A stretch of 64,000 bases of DNA from M0108 sp044228695 (GTDB lineage Bacteria > Pseudomonadota > Gammaproteobacteria > Chromatiales > Chromatiaceae): positions 1-64,000 of the forward strand of contig JBGAUK010000009.1 of assembly GCA_044228695.1 (NCBI GenBank), in the 5' to 3' direction. The notes under the pieces are model-generated. The model saw only the letters and a list, made by a program, of their open reading frames with translations. It ran no database searches and was not told where the DNA came from. A program made the translations under genes and the position numbers. This document shows, piece by piece, positions 54,301 through 62,769 of this stretch (within the stretch, counting starts at the first letter, position 1; each line of letters begins with the position of its first letter).

Positions 54301-54956
54301 GTCCCGTCCGTGCCGCTCAGGGCCAACTGGAGCTGGCGCTGGGCCTCCAGGATCCCCGCTTTCTCATAGAGGGTGACAATCTCGATGACGGCGGAGACCA
54401 GGCCCCAGGGGCGCGGCTGGGCGTCCGGTGGCGTGGGGGTGACGAAAACCGGGGCGCGGATGAGGATGGCGATGCCGTCCTGGACCAGTGGCAAAGGGCC
54501 GGCCACCAGCGGCTGGCCGCTGGACATGGCGCGCAGGGCCGCGGCGCTCTGGGTGGGATGGGTCCGGTAATTCAGGCCCAGCGCCGCCTCGTTGCCCGCC
54601 AGGGGGTACACGAGCTTGACGACCAGGTCGGGCGCCCCGACGATGTTGCGCAGGGCGTTGTCCTGATTCACCAGGCCGGCGGCGATGCGGGCGAACTCGG
54701 TCTGATCAAGATCCGGGCGGGATGCAATCACGGCGGTCAGCCCATGCACCAGCAACAGATGGCCGTTGATGACCCCTTCAAGGCGGGCGCGCAGGGTGGT
54801 CAGCTCCTTCAGGACGCCGGTGCGTTCCTGTGCCAGGGCCCGATCGCTGGCCAGTCGTTCGATGATCTGCTCCGTGGCCAGGATTGGCAGCAGGGCCAGG
54901 AGGGCGAACAACCAGGGGCGACTGGCGAGCAAGAGGCCAGGTGAAGGCGGCTTCAA
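51333..54956 (-). CDS. CHASE-PAS-GAF-PAS histidine kinase (non-hybrid)
   Basis: 1207 residues. Membrane helix (~14-30), periplasmic CHASE (~40-265, with LVYPLAGNEAALGLNYR), second helix (~275-297), PAS (~305-420), GAF (~435-580), three further PAS domains (~600-970), HisKA of the phytochrome-like class (VSHDLKAPLRGIDGYSRLL) and HATPase (NALKFHQPD, DQGIGFD, GTGIGLAIVRK). There is no REC; the receiver is the next gene, overlapping by ATGA. The start is TTG at 54956, the first start codon after an in-frame stop, with AGAGG eleven bases upstream. The kinase, the Rcp1-like regulator and the REC-REC-GGDEF-EAL protein form a three-gene path to c-di-GMP. Confidence 0.88.
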   Translation of the reverse strand: MKPPSPGLLLASRPWLFALLALLPILATEQIIERLASDRALAQERTGVLKELTTLRARLEGVINGHLLLVHGLTAVIASRPDLDQTEFARIAAGLVNQDNALRNIVGAPDLVVKLVYPLAGNEAALGLNYRTHPTQSAAALRAMSSGQPLVAGPLPLVQDGIAILIRAPVFVTPTPPDAQPRPWGLVSAVIEIVTLYEKAGILEAQRQLQLALSGTDGTGAKGPVFFGDPRVLTQDPVTLAVSLPGGSWGLAAIPAVGWGQSPDLAELIRLIRSLGFLVALAAAGMAYLLARANRRLVQGEGRLRTLLATIPDLVWLKDSAGLYLACNPRFEQLYGAPEGEIVGKHDQDFVPAELAATFRAHDQAAIAAGGPCLNEEWLVFAGSGHRGLFETIKTPMRDSQGRLLGVLGIARDITARTEAEERIRGLNRVHAVMSGINAAIVRLRDPDELYREACRIAVEVGGFRMAWLGLADSASGEVRVLAHAGEVGEGYLEQLHISLADDAHAQGPTGQALRQGKHVVCNDIATDPRMAPWREAALARGYRASAAFPIAVAGQVRGAFNLYADRRDYFDTAELDLLDQLASDIGFTLGSIESEMARETLGRRLIDLLETMSDGFVSLGRDWHYQYVNRQAAAQLGRTPADLLGRHIWTEFPGEVGYAFHQACERAMREGVAVRFEDYYLPTQRWFENRIYPTRDGISILFSDITEYKQTLEALERQRDLLDRTSRFAKVGGWEFEVATGTGTWTDETARIYALDPAGPIRAPAALAVFPRPGRRELVAALRAAISGGHPFDLELPMTSASGARKWIQMIGLPVREEGQVVRVEGAIQDISIRKEAELAARRRESLLDTVFQVLPDLFFLMDADGTIRDYRASRDDDLYLPPEHFLGKTVREVLPPPVAAVFMDKLARVGHEGHLVSYEYRLPMAEGERCYEARLSRLPETAQFISVVRDITERKRIEDEVLRLNAELEERVQARTAELAAINKELETFTYSVSHDLKAPLRGIDGYSRLLLEDHLEQMDEEGRLFLRNVRHGVDQMSQLIEDLLAYSRMERRGLQGIPVELGALMGRILAERAEDIQASGARVWVALAGLVARADPEGLAMVLRNLLDNALKFHQPDRPAQVEIRGQATGNLILVAIQDQGIGFDMRYHDRIFEIFQRLQRAEDYPGTGIGLAIVRKAMYRMGGSIRAESAPGQGATFYLELPL

Positions 54957-55015
54957 GATAGCGTTTACCTCTGAGGGGCTGGCGAACTGTGCATTATCCC
55001 CGTCATACCGGTAAC

Positions 55016-55036
55016 ATCAAAGAGGGCTCCGCCCTC
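55016..55036 (-). terminator. Probable intrinsic terminator of the REC-PAS-GGDEF operon
   Basis: Read on the minus strand, GAGGGC-GGA-GCCCTC (55022-55036) forms a six-pair stem with a three-base loop, followed by TTTGATGTT. It lies about 80 bases after the stop at 55113 and before the next unit, which starts at 54956. The T-tract is only three bases long. Confidence 0.5.
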
Positions 55037-55112
55037 GGGAGGATTCATCTAACCCGATGATCCGCCGGTGCCCCTGGCGTTTGGCGAGGGTGGCACCGTG
55101 CCGCGCGGCCAC

Positions 55113-56429
55113 TCAATTTGGGGTAGCAAAGAGGTTGAGACGATCGCGCCCCCCTTCCTTGGCCCGATACATGGCCTCGTCGGCGTGCCGGGTGAGTTCG
55201 CTGGCGTCACCGCCATGGTCCGGGTAGAGGGCAATGCCGATGCTGGCGGAAATCGCCAGGGTCCTGTCGGCCACTTCAAAGGGCTGTCTCAGGGCCTCGC
55301 GCAAGGCTTCGGCCACCTTGATCGCCCCTTCCTCGTTAGCCACCTCATGCAACAAGATGACAAACTCGTCACCGCCTATCCGACCGACGGTGTCCGTGGC
55401 GCGTACGCGGGCGGTGAGGCGTTGGGCGACCGCCCTCAGCAGCAGGTCCCCGACGGCGTGACCCCAGGTGTCGTTGATGGGTTTGAATCGGTCGAGGTCG
55501 ATGAAGAGTAGGGCTAGTTTGGCGCCATGACGCTTGGCCAGTTCCAGGGCTTGGTTGACCCTGTCGAAGAAGAGGCCGCGATTGGGCAGTTGGGTCAGGA
55601 CGTCGTGGGTGGCCATGTAAACCAGCCGTTCCTGGGCCTGTTTGCGATCGGTGATATTGAGCTTGATCGCCACGTAATGGGTGATGTTCCCCGCCGTGTC
55701 CTTGACGGGGGCGATGCGGGCTTCCTCCCAATAGACCTCGCCGGATTTGCGGCGATTTACCAATTCGCCCGCCCAGGTCTCGCCCCGGGGGAGTAGGTCC
55801 CACATTTCCTCGTATTGGGAGGGCGTGGTTAATCCCGACTGCAGGATCCGGGGATTGTGACCGATGGCCTCCGCGGGGGTATAGCCGGTTTCCTCGGTGA
55901 ACCGGGGATTGACGTACTGGATGATGGCGTCCCGGTCCGTGATGACGATGGAGGTCGGGCTCTGTTCGATGGCCTTGGACAGCACCTGCAATTGGTCGTT
56001 GGCCCGTTTGATTTCGACCAGGCTGCGGGCCATGGCCTGGGTGTGCCGTTTCAGGTCCAGGTGCAGGCGGACCCGGGCACGGACGACCGCCCGGTTGACG
56101 GGTTTGGGGATAAAGTCCACCCCGCCCGCGGAAAAGGCGCGGGTTTCGCTGTCCGCGTCGGTCTTGGCGGTAATGAAGATGACCGGGATGTCGCGGGTTG
56201 TGGGATCGGTCTTGAGGGCCGCGCAGACCGCGTAGCCATCCATCTCCGGCATCATGACGTCGAGCAGGATGATGTCGGGTGGGTACTGGGTCGCCGCCAA
56301 GGCCAGGGCCTGGCGTCCGGAGGTGGCAAAGCTGAGGTCGTAATCTTCCTCCAGCATCCCCAAGAGGATTTCGATATTCGTCGGGGTGTCGTCAACAATG
56401 AGGATGTGCGCGAGTTCGGGGGTCGTCAT
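55113..56429 (-). CDS. REC-PAS-GGDEF response regulator (diguanylate cyclase), paralogue
   Basis: 438 residues with the same build as the gene at 36892-38181: REC (ILIVDDTPTN, IILLDVMMPEMDG, VIFITA, IPKPVN), coiled coil, PAS (NPRFTEETGYTPAEAIGHNP), GGDEF with intact GGDEF and RATD inhibitory site. Long stretches match residue for residue (for example AGGVDFI-KPVNRAVVRARV), so a fairly recent duplication is likely. The start at 56429 lies in an ATGA overlap with the stop of a 55-residue ORF that in turn overlaps the upstream hybrid kinase, so kinase and regulator are co-expressed. A hairpin terminator follows about 80 bases later. Confidence 0.9.
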   Translation of the reverse strand: MTTPELAHILIVDDTPTNIEILLGMLEEDYDLSFATSGRQALALAATQYPPDIILLDVMMPEMDGYAVCAALKTDPTTRDIPVIFITAKTDADSETRAFSAGGVDFIPKPVNRAVVRARVRLHLDLKRHTQAMARSLVEIKRANDQLQVLSKAIEQSPTSIVITDRDAIIQYVNPRFTEETGYTPAEAIGHNPRILQSGLTTPSQYEEMWDLLPRGETWAGELVNRRKSGEVYWEEARIAPVKDTAGNITHYVAIKLNITDRKQAQERLVYMATHDVLTQLPNRGLFFDRVNQALELAKRHGAKLALLFIDLDRFKPINDTWGHAVGDLLLRAVAQRLTARVRATDTVGRIGGDEFVILLHEVANEEGAIKVAEALREALRQPFEVADRTLAISASIGIALYPDHGGDASELTRHADEAMYRAKEGGRDRLNLFATPN

Positions 56430-56593
56430 GGCGAATTCCCATCCTTTGTAACGAAGAGGCCCGCCGCTGTCGTGATGCGGATAGCCACGGGCGTGGCGTC
56501 GATAATGGTGCGGAATTGAGCCGTGGAGACCGCCAGATCGGCCCCGGGAGGCTTGTCCGCCGGAGTTGATTGATCGAGGACAGGGCCTGTCAT
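56426..56593 (-). CDS. Small 55-residue ORF, PAS-start-like, coupled on both sides
   Basis: ATG 56593 overlaps the kinase stop (ATGA at 56590-56593) and its TGA overlaps the next ATG (56426-56429). The product starts MTGPVLDQSTPADKPPGAD and continues STAQFRTIIDATPVAIRITT, then ends AGLFVTKDGNSP. The second half resembles the first strand and helix of a PAS domain (a FRxIIDATPVxI pattern), but the domain stops there. It could be a remnant of a PAS gene, kept because its frame carries ribosomes from the kinase to the GGDEF gene, or a small partner protein. The exact fit of both overlaps makes translation likely; the function is not known. Confidence 0.6.
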   Translation of the reverse strand: MTGPVLDQSTPADKPPGADLAVSTAQFRTIIDATPVAIRITTAAGLFVTKDGNSP

Positions 56594-58941
56594 GAGACCC
56601 CGTCTCCCGGGGAGGGCGATGGCCCTGGGACGGAGGACGGGGGTCCGCCATCTGTCCAGCGTGTTAGCACCGCGACCAGTTGCTCCAGCTCCAGGGGTTT
56701 GGTCAGGAGATCGTTGGTCCCGGCCTCGAGGGCTCGCCGTCGGTCTTCCTGGAGCGCCCCGGCGGTCACGGCGATGATGGGCAGCGCCCTCAGGCCCAAG
56801 GCGTCGCGGATGGCGCGGGTGGTTTCGAGCCCATCCTTGCCCGGCATCTGGACATCCATCAGGACGGCGTCAAAGCCCTTCGGCTCCGATTGTAGCCGGT
56901 CCAGGGCCTGCTGGCCGCCCTCCAGGAGGGTGGAGCTGGCCCCTTCCAACTGTAGCAGCCGTTCGATCACCATGAGATTGATGGGGCTGTCGTCTACCAC
57001 CAGGAGGTGTAACCCCGCCAGACGCCCGCCGGCGGGGGCCTTCGGCTCCGGGGCCGGAAGGGGTGTCACTTCGTGACTCGTCGCCCGCTTTAAGGGCAGT
57101 TCGAACCAGAAGGTGCTGCCCGCGCCAATGCGGCTCTCGACCCCGATCCGGCCCCCCAACAGTTCGACCAGACGCTTGCTGATCGAGAGGCCCAGGCCGG
57201 TGCCGCCATAGCGGCGGTTGATGCTGCTATCGGCCTGGGTAAAGGGCGAGAAGAGGCTGGTCTGGGATTCCGGGGTGATGCCGATGCCGTGGTCACTGAC
57301 CTCGAAGCGTAGCCGGACCCTCGCGGCGCCGATCTCCAGGGGGGTGACGCGGATCTGGATTTCGCCCTGGTCAGTGAACTTGATGGCGTTGCCGATCAGG
57401 TTGACGAGTACCTGCTCCAGGCGCAGCGGATCGCCGAGCAGGTCGCCCTCCAGGGCGGCAAGGGGCGCAATGCGCAAGGTCAGTCCCTTGCCCCGCGCCG
57501 TGGCCCCCAACAGGTGCTCGATCTGACTCAGGATGGGCCCCAGCCTGAAGGGGCGCTCCTCTATGCTGATCTGGCCGGCCTCGATCCGGGAGAAGTCCAG
57601 GATGTCATTGATGATGAGTAGCAGGGATCTGCCGGCGGTGTGGATTTGTTCCACCATGGCGCTCTGATCGGGGGGCAAGGCGGACCTCGCCAGGATTTGC
57701 GTCAAGCCGAGCACGGCGTTCATGGGGGTGCGGATCTCGTGGCTCATATGGGCCAGGAAGAGGCTCTTGGCCTCGTTGGCGGCCTCGGCGACCCCTTTGG
57801 CGGCCCGGAGCTCCTCCTCCAGTTCGCGCTGAACCGTGATGTCGCGGTTGACGCCCAGCACGCGTAGAGGCCGGCCCTGGGCGTCCTGCCGCTCGATGAG
57901 GGAGACCGAATGGATGTAACGGACCCGCCCCCCGGGCAGAACGATGCGGAACACATCGTCGTTGATCACCTGGTCGCGGAGGGCCCTTTGCAGTTTGGTC
58001 TCGGCTCCCTCCCGGTCGTCGGGATGCAGGCGGGACCGCCAGAAGTCGTAGTAAAGGCCCTGACGGTAGATGTCCGGTGGCACCTGGTACCAGGCACGCA
58101 GGCGCTCGTCCCACTCCAGTTTGCCGGTGGGGATATCCCAGTTCCAGATGCCGATGTCGGCGGCCCCGGTGGCCAGGGTGAGGCGATTCATGGCCTCTGT
58201 GATCTGGAGCCTTGCCTTCACCGGTTCGGTGATGTCGCGGATGATGCCAACGGCATTCCAACCATCCTGTAAGGCGACCGCCGACAGGGAGAGTTCGACC
58301 GTAATCTCCTGGCCGTACTTGCTTATTGCTGGCAATTCAAGGGTCTTACCGATAGCCTTGCCCCGTCCGCTGCGTCGGAACTCGGGGAAGGCCGCATGAT
58401 GTTGGCGCAGGTGGACTTCGGGGGCCAGCAGACGGTGGAGGTTTTGGCCAAGGGCCTCTTCGGCGCTATAGCCCAGGATCGCCGTGGCCGCGGGGTTCCA
58501 GTAGGTGATCTCCCCTTGGGGATTCATCATCAGGATGGCGTCATGGGCCGTATCCGTGATGCAGCGCAGGCGGTCCTCCGCCCCCCCTTGGGTGTGCAGG
58601 CGCTGCTGGATCAGCGACATGAACAAACCCAACGTGGCGAAGATGGCCAGAGGCAGCCCCTGCGCCAAGCCCGTTAAGGTGAGCGTTTGCCCGGGCTCCA
58701 TGAAAAACCACTTGACCAGCACCAAGGAGAGAAGGGTGGCCAGGACGCCCCCGACCAGCCCCCCGAACCAGCCGCTGATGAAGACCGCTGGGTAAAAAAA
58801 TAGCCAGAGAGAGGGATTGATCACGGCGCCCAACTGGAGTTGCAGCACCAGGGCCAGGAGAGGCATCAAGAGGGACAGGAGCATCCGCAGGTGGCGACGA
58901 AACCCCAGCGAGGGCAAGGGGATGACCAATGGCTTCATCAT
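56590..58941 (-). CDS. DUF4118-PAS-PAS hybrid histidine kinase
   Basis: 783 residues. The N-terminal ~105 residues contain four hydrophobic segments resembling the KdpD-type DUF4118 membrane domain (LWLFFYPAVFISGWFGGL, GGVLATLLSLVLVKWFF). PAS (~125-245: NPAATAILGYSAEEALGQNL), PAS (~250-375), HisKA (FLAHMSHEIRTPMNAVLGLT), HATPase (NAIKF, DHGIGI, GTGLGLSISKRLVE) and REC (LLVVDDSPIN, VLMDVQMPGKDG, LTKPLE) follow. Unlike its neighbours it has no HPt after the REC. Its stop overlaps the 55-residue ORF, which leads to the REC-PAS-GGDEF gene. Two ATG codons in a row (58941 and 58938) can serve as start; no strong ribosome binding site precedes them. Confidence 0.87.
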   Translation of the reverse strand: MMKPLVIPLPSLGFRRHLRMLLSLLMPLLALVLQLQLGAVINPSLWLFFYPAVFISGWFGGLVGGVLATLLSLVLVKWFFMEPGQTLTLTGLAQGLPLAIFATLGLFMSLIQQRLHTQGGAEDRLRCITDTAHDAILMMNPQGEITYWNPAATAILGYSAEEALGQNLHRLLAPEVHLRQHHAAFPEFRRSGRGKAIGKTLELPAISKYGQEITVELSLSAVALQDGWNAVGIIRDITEPVKARLQITEAMNRLTLATGAADIGIWNWDIPTGKLEWDERLRAWYQVPPDIYRQGLYYDFWRSRLHPDDREGAETKLQRALRDQVINDDVFRIVLPGGRVRYIHSVSLIERQDAQGRPLRVLGVNRDITVQRELEEELRAAKGVAEAANEAKSLFLAHMSHEIRTPMNAVLGLTQILARSALPPDQSAMVEQIHTAGRSLLLIINDILDFSRIEAGQISIEERPFRLGPILSQIEHLLGATARGKGLTLRIAPLAALEGDLLGDPLRLEQVLVNLIGNAIKFTDQGEIQIRVTPLEIGAARVRLRFEVSDHGIGITPESQTSLFSPFTQADSSINRRYGGTGLGLSISKRLVELLGGRIGVESRIGAGSTFWFELPLKRATSHEVTPLPAPEPKAPAGGRLAGLHLLVVDDSPINLMVIERLLQLEGASSTLLEGGQQALDRLQSEPKGFDAVLMDVQMPGKDGLETTRAIRDALGLRALPIIAVTAGALQEDRRRALEAGTNDLLTKPLELEQLVAVLTRWTDGGPPSSVPGPSPSPGDGVS

Positions 58942-59289
58942 GAGTTACAGCCAGAATCTTGAGTGAATGGCGATGGTGAGGGGTATGCCCACCAGGCCTC
59001 TGGCTCCCTCCCCCTCGCGGGGAGAGGGTTGGGGGGAGGGGGCTTAACAGTCACGGCCCCAGCAGGCTTGGCAACGGCAACCCAACCGTGGACACCCCCA
59101 CCCGCTTCCACCTTGCGAGGCCCGGGCCGGGTGGTGTCTGGCGGGGGACGCCGTGAATACGTCCCTGTAGGCTTGGCGACAGCATCCCTGCTGTCGACAC
59201 CCCCGCCAGCCCCCACCCGGCTCGGGCGGCTGCGCCCGAGGCATGACCGGCGTTGGGTAGAGCCGGGATTGCCTTCGCGCCGGGCGAAG
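58942..59289. repeat. Gene-free gap with palindromic intergenic repeats
   Basis: No gene is seen in these 348 bases. A G/C-rich palindrome (CTCCCC/GGGGAG around 59009-59024, within a polypurine-polypyrimidine stretch at 59004-59040) is of a type scattered through many proteobacterial genomes. Further on, two diverged copies of a unit beginning AGGCTTGGC (59064 and 59169) each run into GACACCCCC. The second is preceded by GACGCCGTGAATACGTCCC and holds a perfect hairpin, CGACAGCA-TCCC-TGCTGTCG (59177-59196). Similar GTGAATACGTCCCTGTAGGC units are repeated in other gammaproteobacteria as far as I recall. Confidence 0.5.
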
Positions 59290-62200
59290 CTAGGCACTGG
59301 CCGCTTCATCTAGGGTCTTGAGCGCCTCGTCGAAGCGCAGGGCGTCCATGGCTCCGGACAGGGTCTGGACGGTGGGGGCACCATAGGCCTGGACGAGACT
59401 GGCCTCCAGTTCCGCGAAGAGCTGTCGCGCCGGTCGTAGCCGGTTGGTACCCAGGGCGGCGCGCAGGGCGGCGACCTTGTCCTGGTCCAGGGGGCCTTGG
59501 ACCTCCGGGGTTGGGCCTGGGGCGGGGACGGTCGCCAGCCAGGGGGCGGAGGCTTGGAGGAGGGCCGCCAGGCGCTCGGTGAACTGGGCCAGGCGGTCGC
59601 CGACCGTGGGGCTGTAGGCGTTGTCCTCGCGGAGGATGTCCTCCAGTTGGCGGGCGGTCTGGGCCAGCTCCAGGGCGCCGAGGTTGGCGGCGGCGCCGCG
59701 CAGGCGATGCAGGCGGTCCGCCGCCTGGTCATGAGCGCCCTGGGCCAGATCGGCCTGGACCTCCCGGGGAACGCTGCTTACGTCGGCGATGAAGCCCCGC
59801 AAGAGGCGCCGGATGAATGCCGGATCCCCCCCGGCTAGTAGGGCCAGGCGGTCGGGGTCGATCCCGGGGATGAGGGGGAGGGGTGCCTGCTCCGGCGTGT
59901 CGGCCGTAGCGACCTCGGGGGGTGGGAGGGCAGCGATCGTGGCCGCGGCGGGGGCGGGGCGCACCCAGGTGGTCAGCACCGCGACCAGTTCCTCCAACTC
60001 CACCGGTTTCGGCAGCAGGTCGTTGCAGCCGGCCTCCCGCGTCCGCTGCTGTTCTTCCCGCAGCACCCCGGCGGTGACGGCGATGACGGGCAGTTCGGTC
60101 AACTTCAATTCGCCGCGGATGGCGCGGGTCGCGCTCAGTCCGTCCAGCACCGGCATCTGCACATCCATCAGGACTCCGTCGAAGCCCCGGGGCTGGGCGT
60201 TCAACCGGTCCAGGGCCTGTTGGCCGTCGGCGACCAGAGTGGCGCTAGCCCCCTCCAGGCCGAGCATCCGTTTGATGACCTCCAGGTTCATGCGGCTGTC
60301 GTCCACCACTAGGAAGTGCCGGCCGGCCAGGCGCGCCCCGACGGGGGGCGCCACGGCGGGGTCCGGCAAGGGGGGCGCCGCCAGGCGCGCGGTCCGGGCG
60401 AAGGGGAGATCGAACCAGAAGCGGCTGCCCGCTCCCACCTGGCTCTCGACCCAGATCTCGCCCCCCAGCAACTCCACCAGCCGCTTGCAGATGGAGAGGC
60501 CCAGGCCCGTGCCACCAAAGCGGCGGGTGATGCTGCCGTCGGCCTGGGTGAAGGGCACGAAGAGGCGGGGCAGGATCTCCGGGGCGATGCCGAGCCCCGT
60601 GTCGCTGACCGTGAAGCGCAGCCGCGCCTGTTCGTCCGCGGTCGGGAGGGGCTCGATCCGCACCTGGATTTCGCCCTGGTCGGTGAATTTGATGGCGTTG
60701 CTGATCAGGTTGAGGAGGATCTGTTCCAGCCGGAGCGGATCGCCAACCAGGTCCTCCTCGCCGATGGCGGTGGCTTGAATGCGGAGCTGGAGGCCCTTGG
60801 CCCGCGCCGCGCCGCCTTGCAGGGCTTCGACCCGCTCCAGCAGGGGGGCCAGCGCGAAGGGGTGTTGGTCCAGGTGGAGTTGGCCCGCCTCGATCTTGGA
60901 GAGGTCGAGGATGTCGTTGAGTAACCCCAGCAGGGACCGGCCGGCGGTGCGGATCTGGTGCACCATGTCACGCTGGTCGGGGGTGAGGGGAGCCTGCTCC
61001 AGGACCTGGGTCAGCCCGAGCACGGCGTTCAGGGGGGTGCGGATCTCGTGGCTCATGTGGGCGAGAAAATCGCTTTTGGCCCTATTGGCGGCCTCCGCCG
61101 CCTCCTTGGCGGCGCGGAGTTGCTCTTCCAGGGCCCGTTTCGCGGTCACGTCCAGGGTGGTGCCGACCAGGCGTACCGCGGCGCCCGCGGCATCCCAGGC
61201 CACGGCCTTGCCGATGGTGCTATGCCAGCGGATGTCGCCGTTGCGGGTGACGATGCGGTGCTCGCTCCGATGAACGGGGCAACGGCCCGCCAGATAATCA
61301 TCCAGCCGGCGCAGGACCTGGGGGGCATCCTCGGGGTGGAGGTGGCTCTTCCAGAGATCAAAGGTCGTGGCGACCTCGCCCGGGGCATACCCCAACATGC
61401 GAAACCAGTGATCGTTGACCACCTCGGCGCCGGTCACCAGGTCGCTATCCCAGAGCCCCTCGCTAGTCACCTCCATGGCCAGGCGATAACGCTCCTCGCT
61501 GGCGCCCAGGGCGGCGGTGCGCTCCGCCACCTGGGTGACGAGGGTCTGCTGGGAGTCCTGGATGCGGTCGGCCATGCGGTTGAAGGCATCCACCATGATC
61601 CGCGTCTCGCGGCAGTCTCCCGGGGCCGGCTGGAGGCGGGGCGAAAGATCGCCGGCCTGCAGTTGCTCGGCCACGCCGACCAAGTTGCGCAGGGGCCGGG
61701 TCAGGCGGCGAGCGGCCAGGCCGATCAGCAGGAGGGAACCCAGGGTGAGCACCAGCCCCGCCCAGGCCAGGCGACCGAAATCGTTTTGCAAGTCCGCGAG
61801 GACCTCGGTCTTGTTCAAGGCATACACCAGGGTCCAACCCGGGGCGCCACCGAAATCCAGGGAGCGGTGGGCTACCAGCCACTCCCCGACCCGCGCATCC
61901 CTCTCCAGCAGCGACCCCGCATTGGCGCGGGCGGCCGGGTCCCGAGGCGCCAGGGCCGACCAATCCTTGTCCTCGCCGTCGGATTGGGCCAGGAGGCGCC
62001 CGGTCGGGTCATACAACAAGAGGGTGCCGGTGTGCCGGGGCCGGGTCGCCTCATCGCGGGCCTCCTCCCCCAGGAGCGACCGCGAATCCAGGGTGGCGAT
62101 CAGGATGCCGACGACTTGGGTGCCGTGATGGGCCTCCGCGTCCGGGGCATGGATGGGTCGCACCACCCCGAGCAGGGGCCGCCCCTGTGCCCCTGGCAGT

Positions 62201-62676
62201 TCCTCGACCAGATCATCCAGTTCCGCCTGGTGGGCCCGGTCCAGGATTCCCGGGTCCCGATAGGGCTGGCCTACCTCGCCGGGCTGGGTGCTGGCCCGGA
62301 TCAGACCATCAACCGGGTCCAGGATCGTCAGGCGTTCGAAACGGCCGGGACAGGCCCGTTGCAGACGGCCGAAGAGGTGTATCAGGCTCGCCTGCGCCTC
62401 GGGGTCCTTCCTGGCCAGCTGGCTGGTCAGGGTGCGGCTTTCGGTGACAGACAGAATATTGCCTTGCAGCGACCGCACCCCCTGGGTGATCAGGGTGGCT
62501 TGGTGATCCGCGGCGAATTCCAGGTATTGCTTGGCCTCGGTTAGCCAATGGAGGCGGATGCCGCTAAGGCCGAGTTGGGGCAGGCCGAAGTAACCCAGGG
62601 CAAAGAGGATGGCGCTGGCGGCGAGAAACAAACCCCCGAACCAGGCGATGATGCGGCTTGAAAAGGAAAAGGGCAT
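59290..62676 (-). CDS. Cache-HAMP-PAS hybrid histidine kinase with REC and HPt
   Basis: 1128 residues. Membrane helix (~7-29), periplasmic Cache-like sensor (~30-305), second helix (~306-328), HAMP (~326-385: LTRPLRNLVGVAEQLQAGD), PAS (~400-515: HLHPEDAPQVLRR), HisKA (FLAHMSHEIRTPLNAVLGLT), HATPase (NAIKF, DTGLGI, GTGLGLSICKRLVE), REC (FLVVDDSRMN, VLMDVQMPVLDG, LPKPVE), HPt (LHRLRGAAANLGALE) and a helical C-terminal module (LRFDEALKTLDEAA). All relay residues are intact. It stands alone between the repeat region and gltA; its cognate receiver is not obvious. It resembles the kinase at 33860-36895 from HisKA to the C-terminus. Confidence 0.88.
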   Translation of the reverse strand: MPFSFSSRIIAWFGGLFLAASAILFALGYFGLPQLGLSGIRLHWLTEAKQYLEFAADHQATLITQGVRSLQGNILSVTESRTLTSQLARKDPEAQASLIHLFGRLQRACPGRFERLTILDPVDGLIRASTQPGEVGQPYRDPGILDRAHQAELDDLVEELPGAQGRPLLGVVRPIHAPDAEAHHGTQVVGILIATLDSRSLLGEEARDEATRPRHTGTLLLYDPTGRLLAQSDGEDKDWSALAPRDPAARANAGSLLERDARVGEWLVAHRSLDFGGAPGWTLVYALNKTEVLADLQNDFGRLAWAGLVLTLGSLLLIGLAARRLTRPLRNLVGVAEQLQAGDLSPRLQPAPGDCRETRIMVDAFNRMADRIQDSQQTLVTQVAERTAALGASEERYRLAMEVTSEGLWDSDLVTGAEVVNDHWFRMLGYAPGEVATTFDLWKSHLHPEDAPQVLRRLDDYLAGRCPVHRSEHRIVTRNGDIRWHSTIGKAVAWDAAGAAVRLVGTTLDVTAKRALEEQLRAAKEAAEAANRAKSDFLAHMSHEIRTPLNAVLGLTQVLEQAPLTPDQRDMVHQIRTAGRSLLGLLNDILDLSKIEAGQLHLDQHPFALAPLLERVEALQGGAARAKGLQLRIQATAIGEEDLVGDPLRLEQILLNLISNAIKFTDQGEIQVRIEPLPTADEQARLRFTVSDTGLGIAPEILPRLFVPFTQADGSITRRFGGTGLGLSICKRLVELLGGEIWVESQVGAGSRFWFDLPFARTARLAAPPLPDPAVAPPVGARLAGRHFLVVDDSRMNLEVIKRMLGLEGASATLVADGQQALDRLNAQPRGFDGVLMDVQMPVLDGLSATRAIRGELKLTELPVIAVTAGVLREEQQRTREAGCNDLLPKPVELEELVAVLTTWVRPAPAAATIAALPPPEVATADTPEQAPLPLIPGIDPDRLALLAGGDPAFIRRLLRGFIADVSSVPREVQADLAQGAHDQAADRLHRLRGAAANLGALELAQTARQLEDILREDNAYSPTVGDRLAQFTERLAALLQASAPWLATVPAPGPTPEVQGPLDQDKVAALRAALGTNRLRPARQLFAELEASLVQAYGAPTVQTLSGAMDALRFDEALKTLDEAASA

Positions 62677-62769
62677 GACAGGGTTGAGGTCGGTCTTGAT
62701 GGTCGGATGTCAAACACTGGAATTTCCGCCGCGGGGTCATGACCTCGGCCAGGCCGTCACCCTGCGGGT

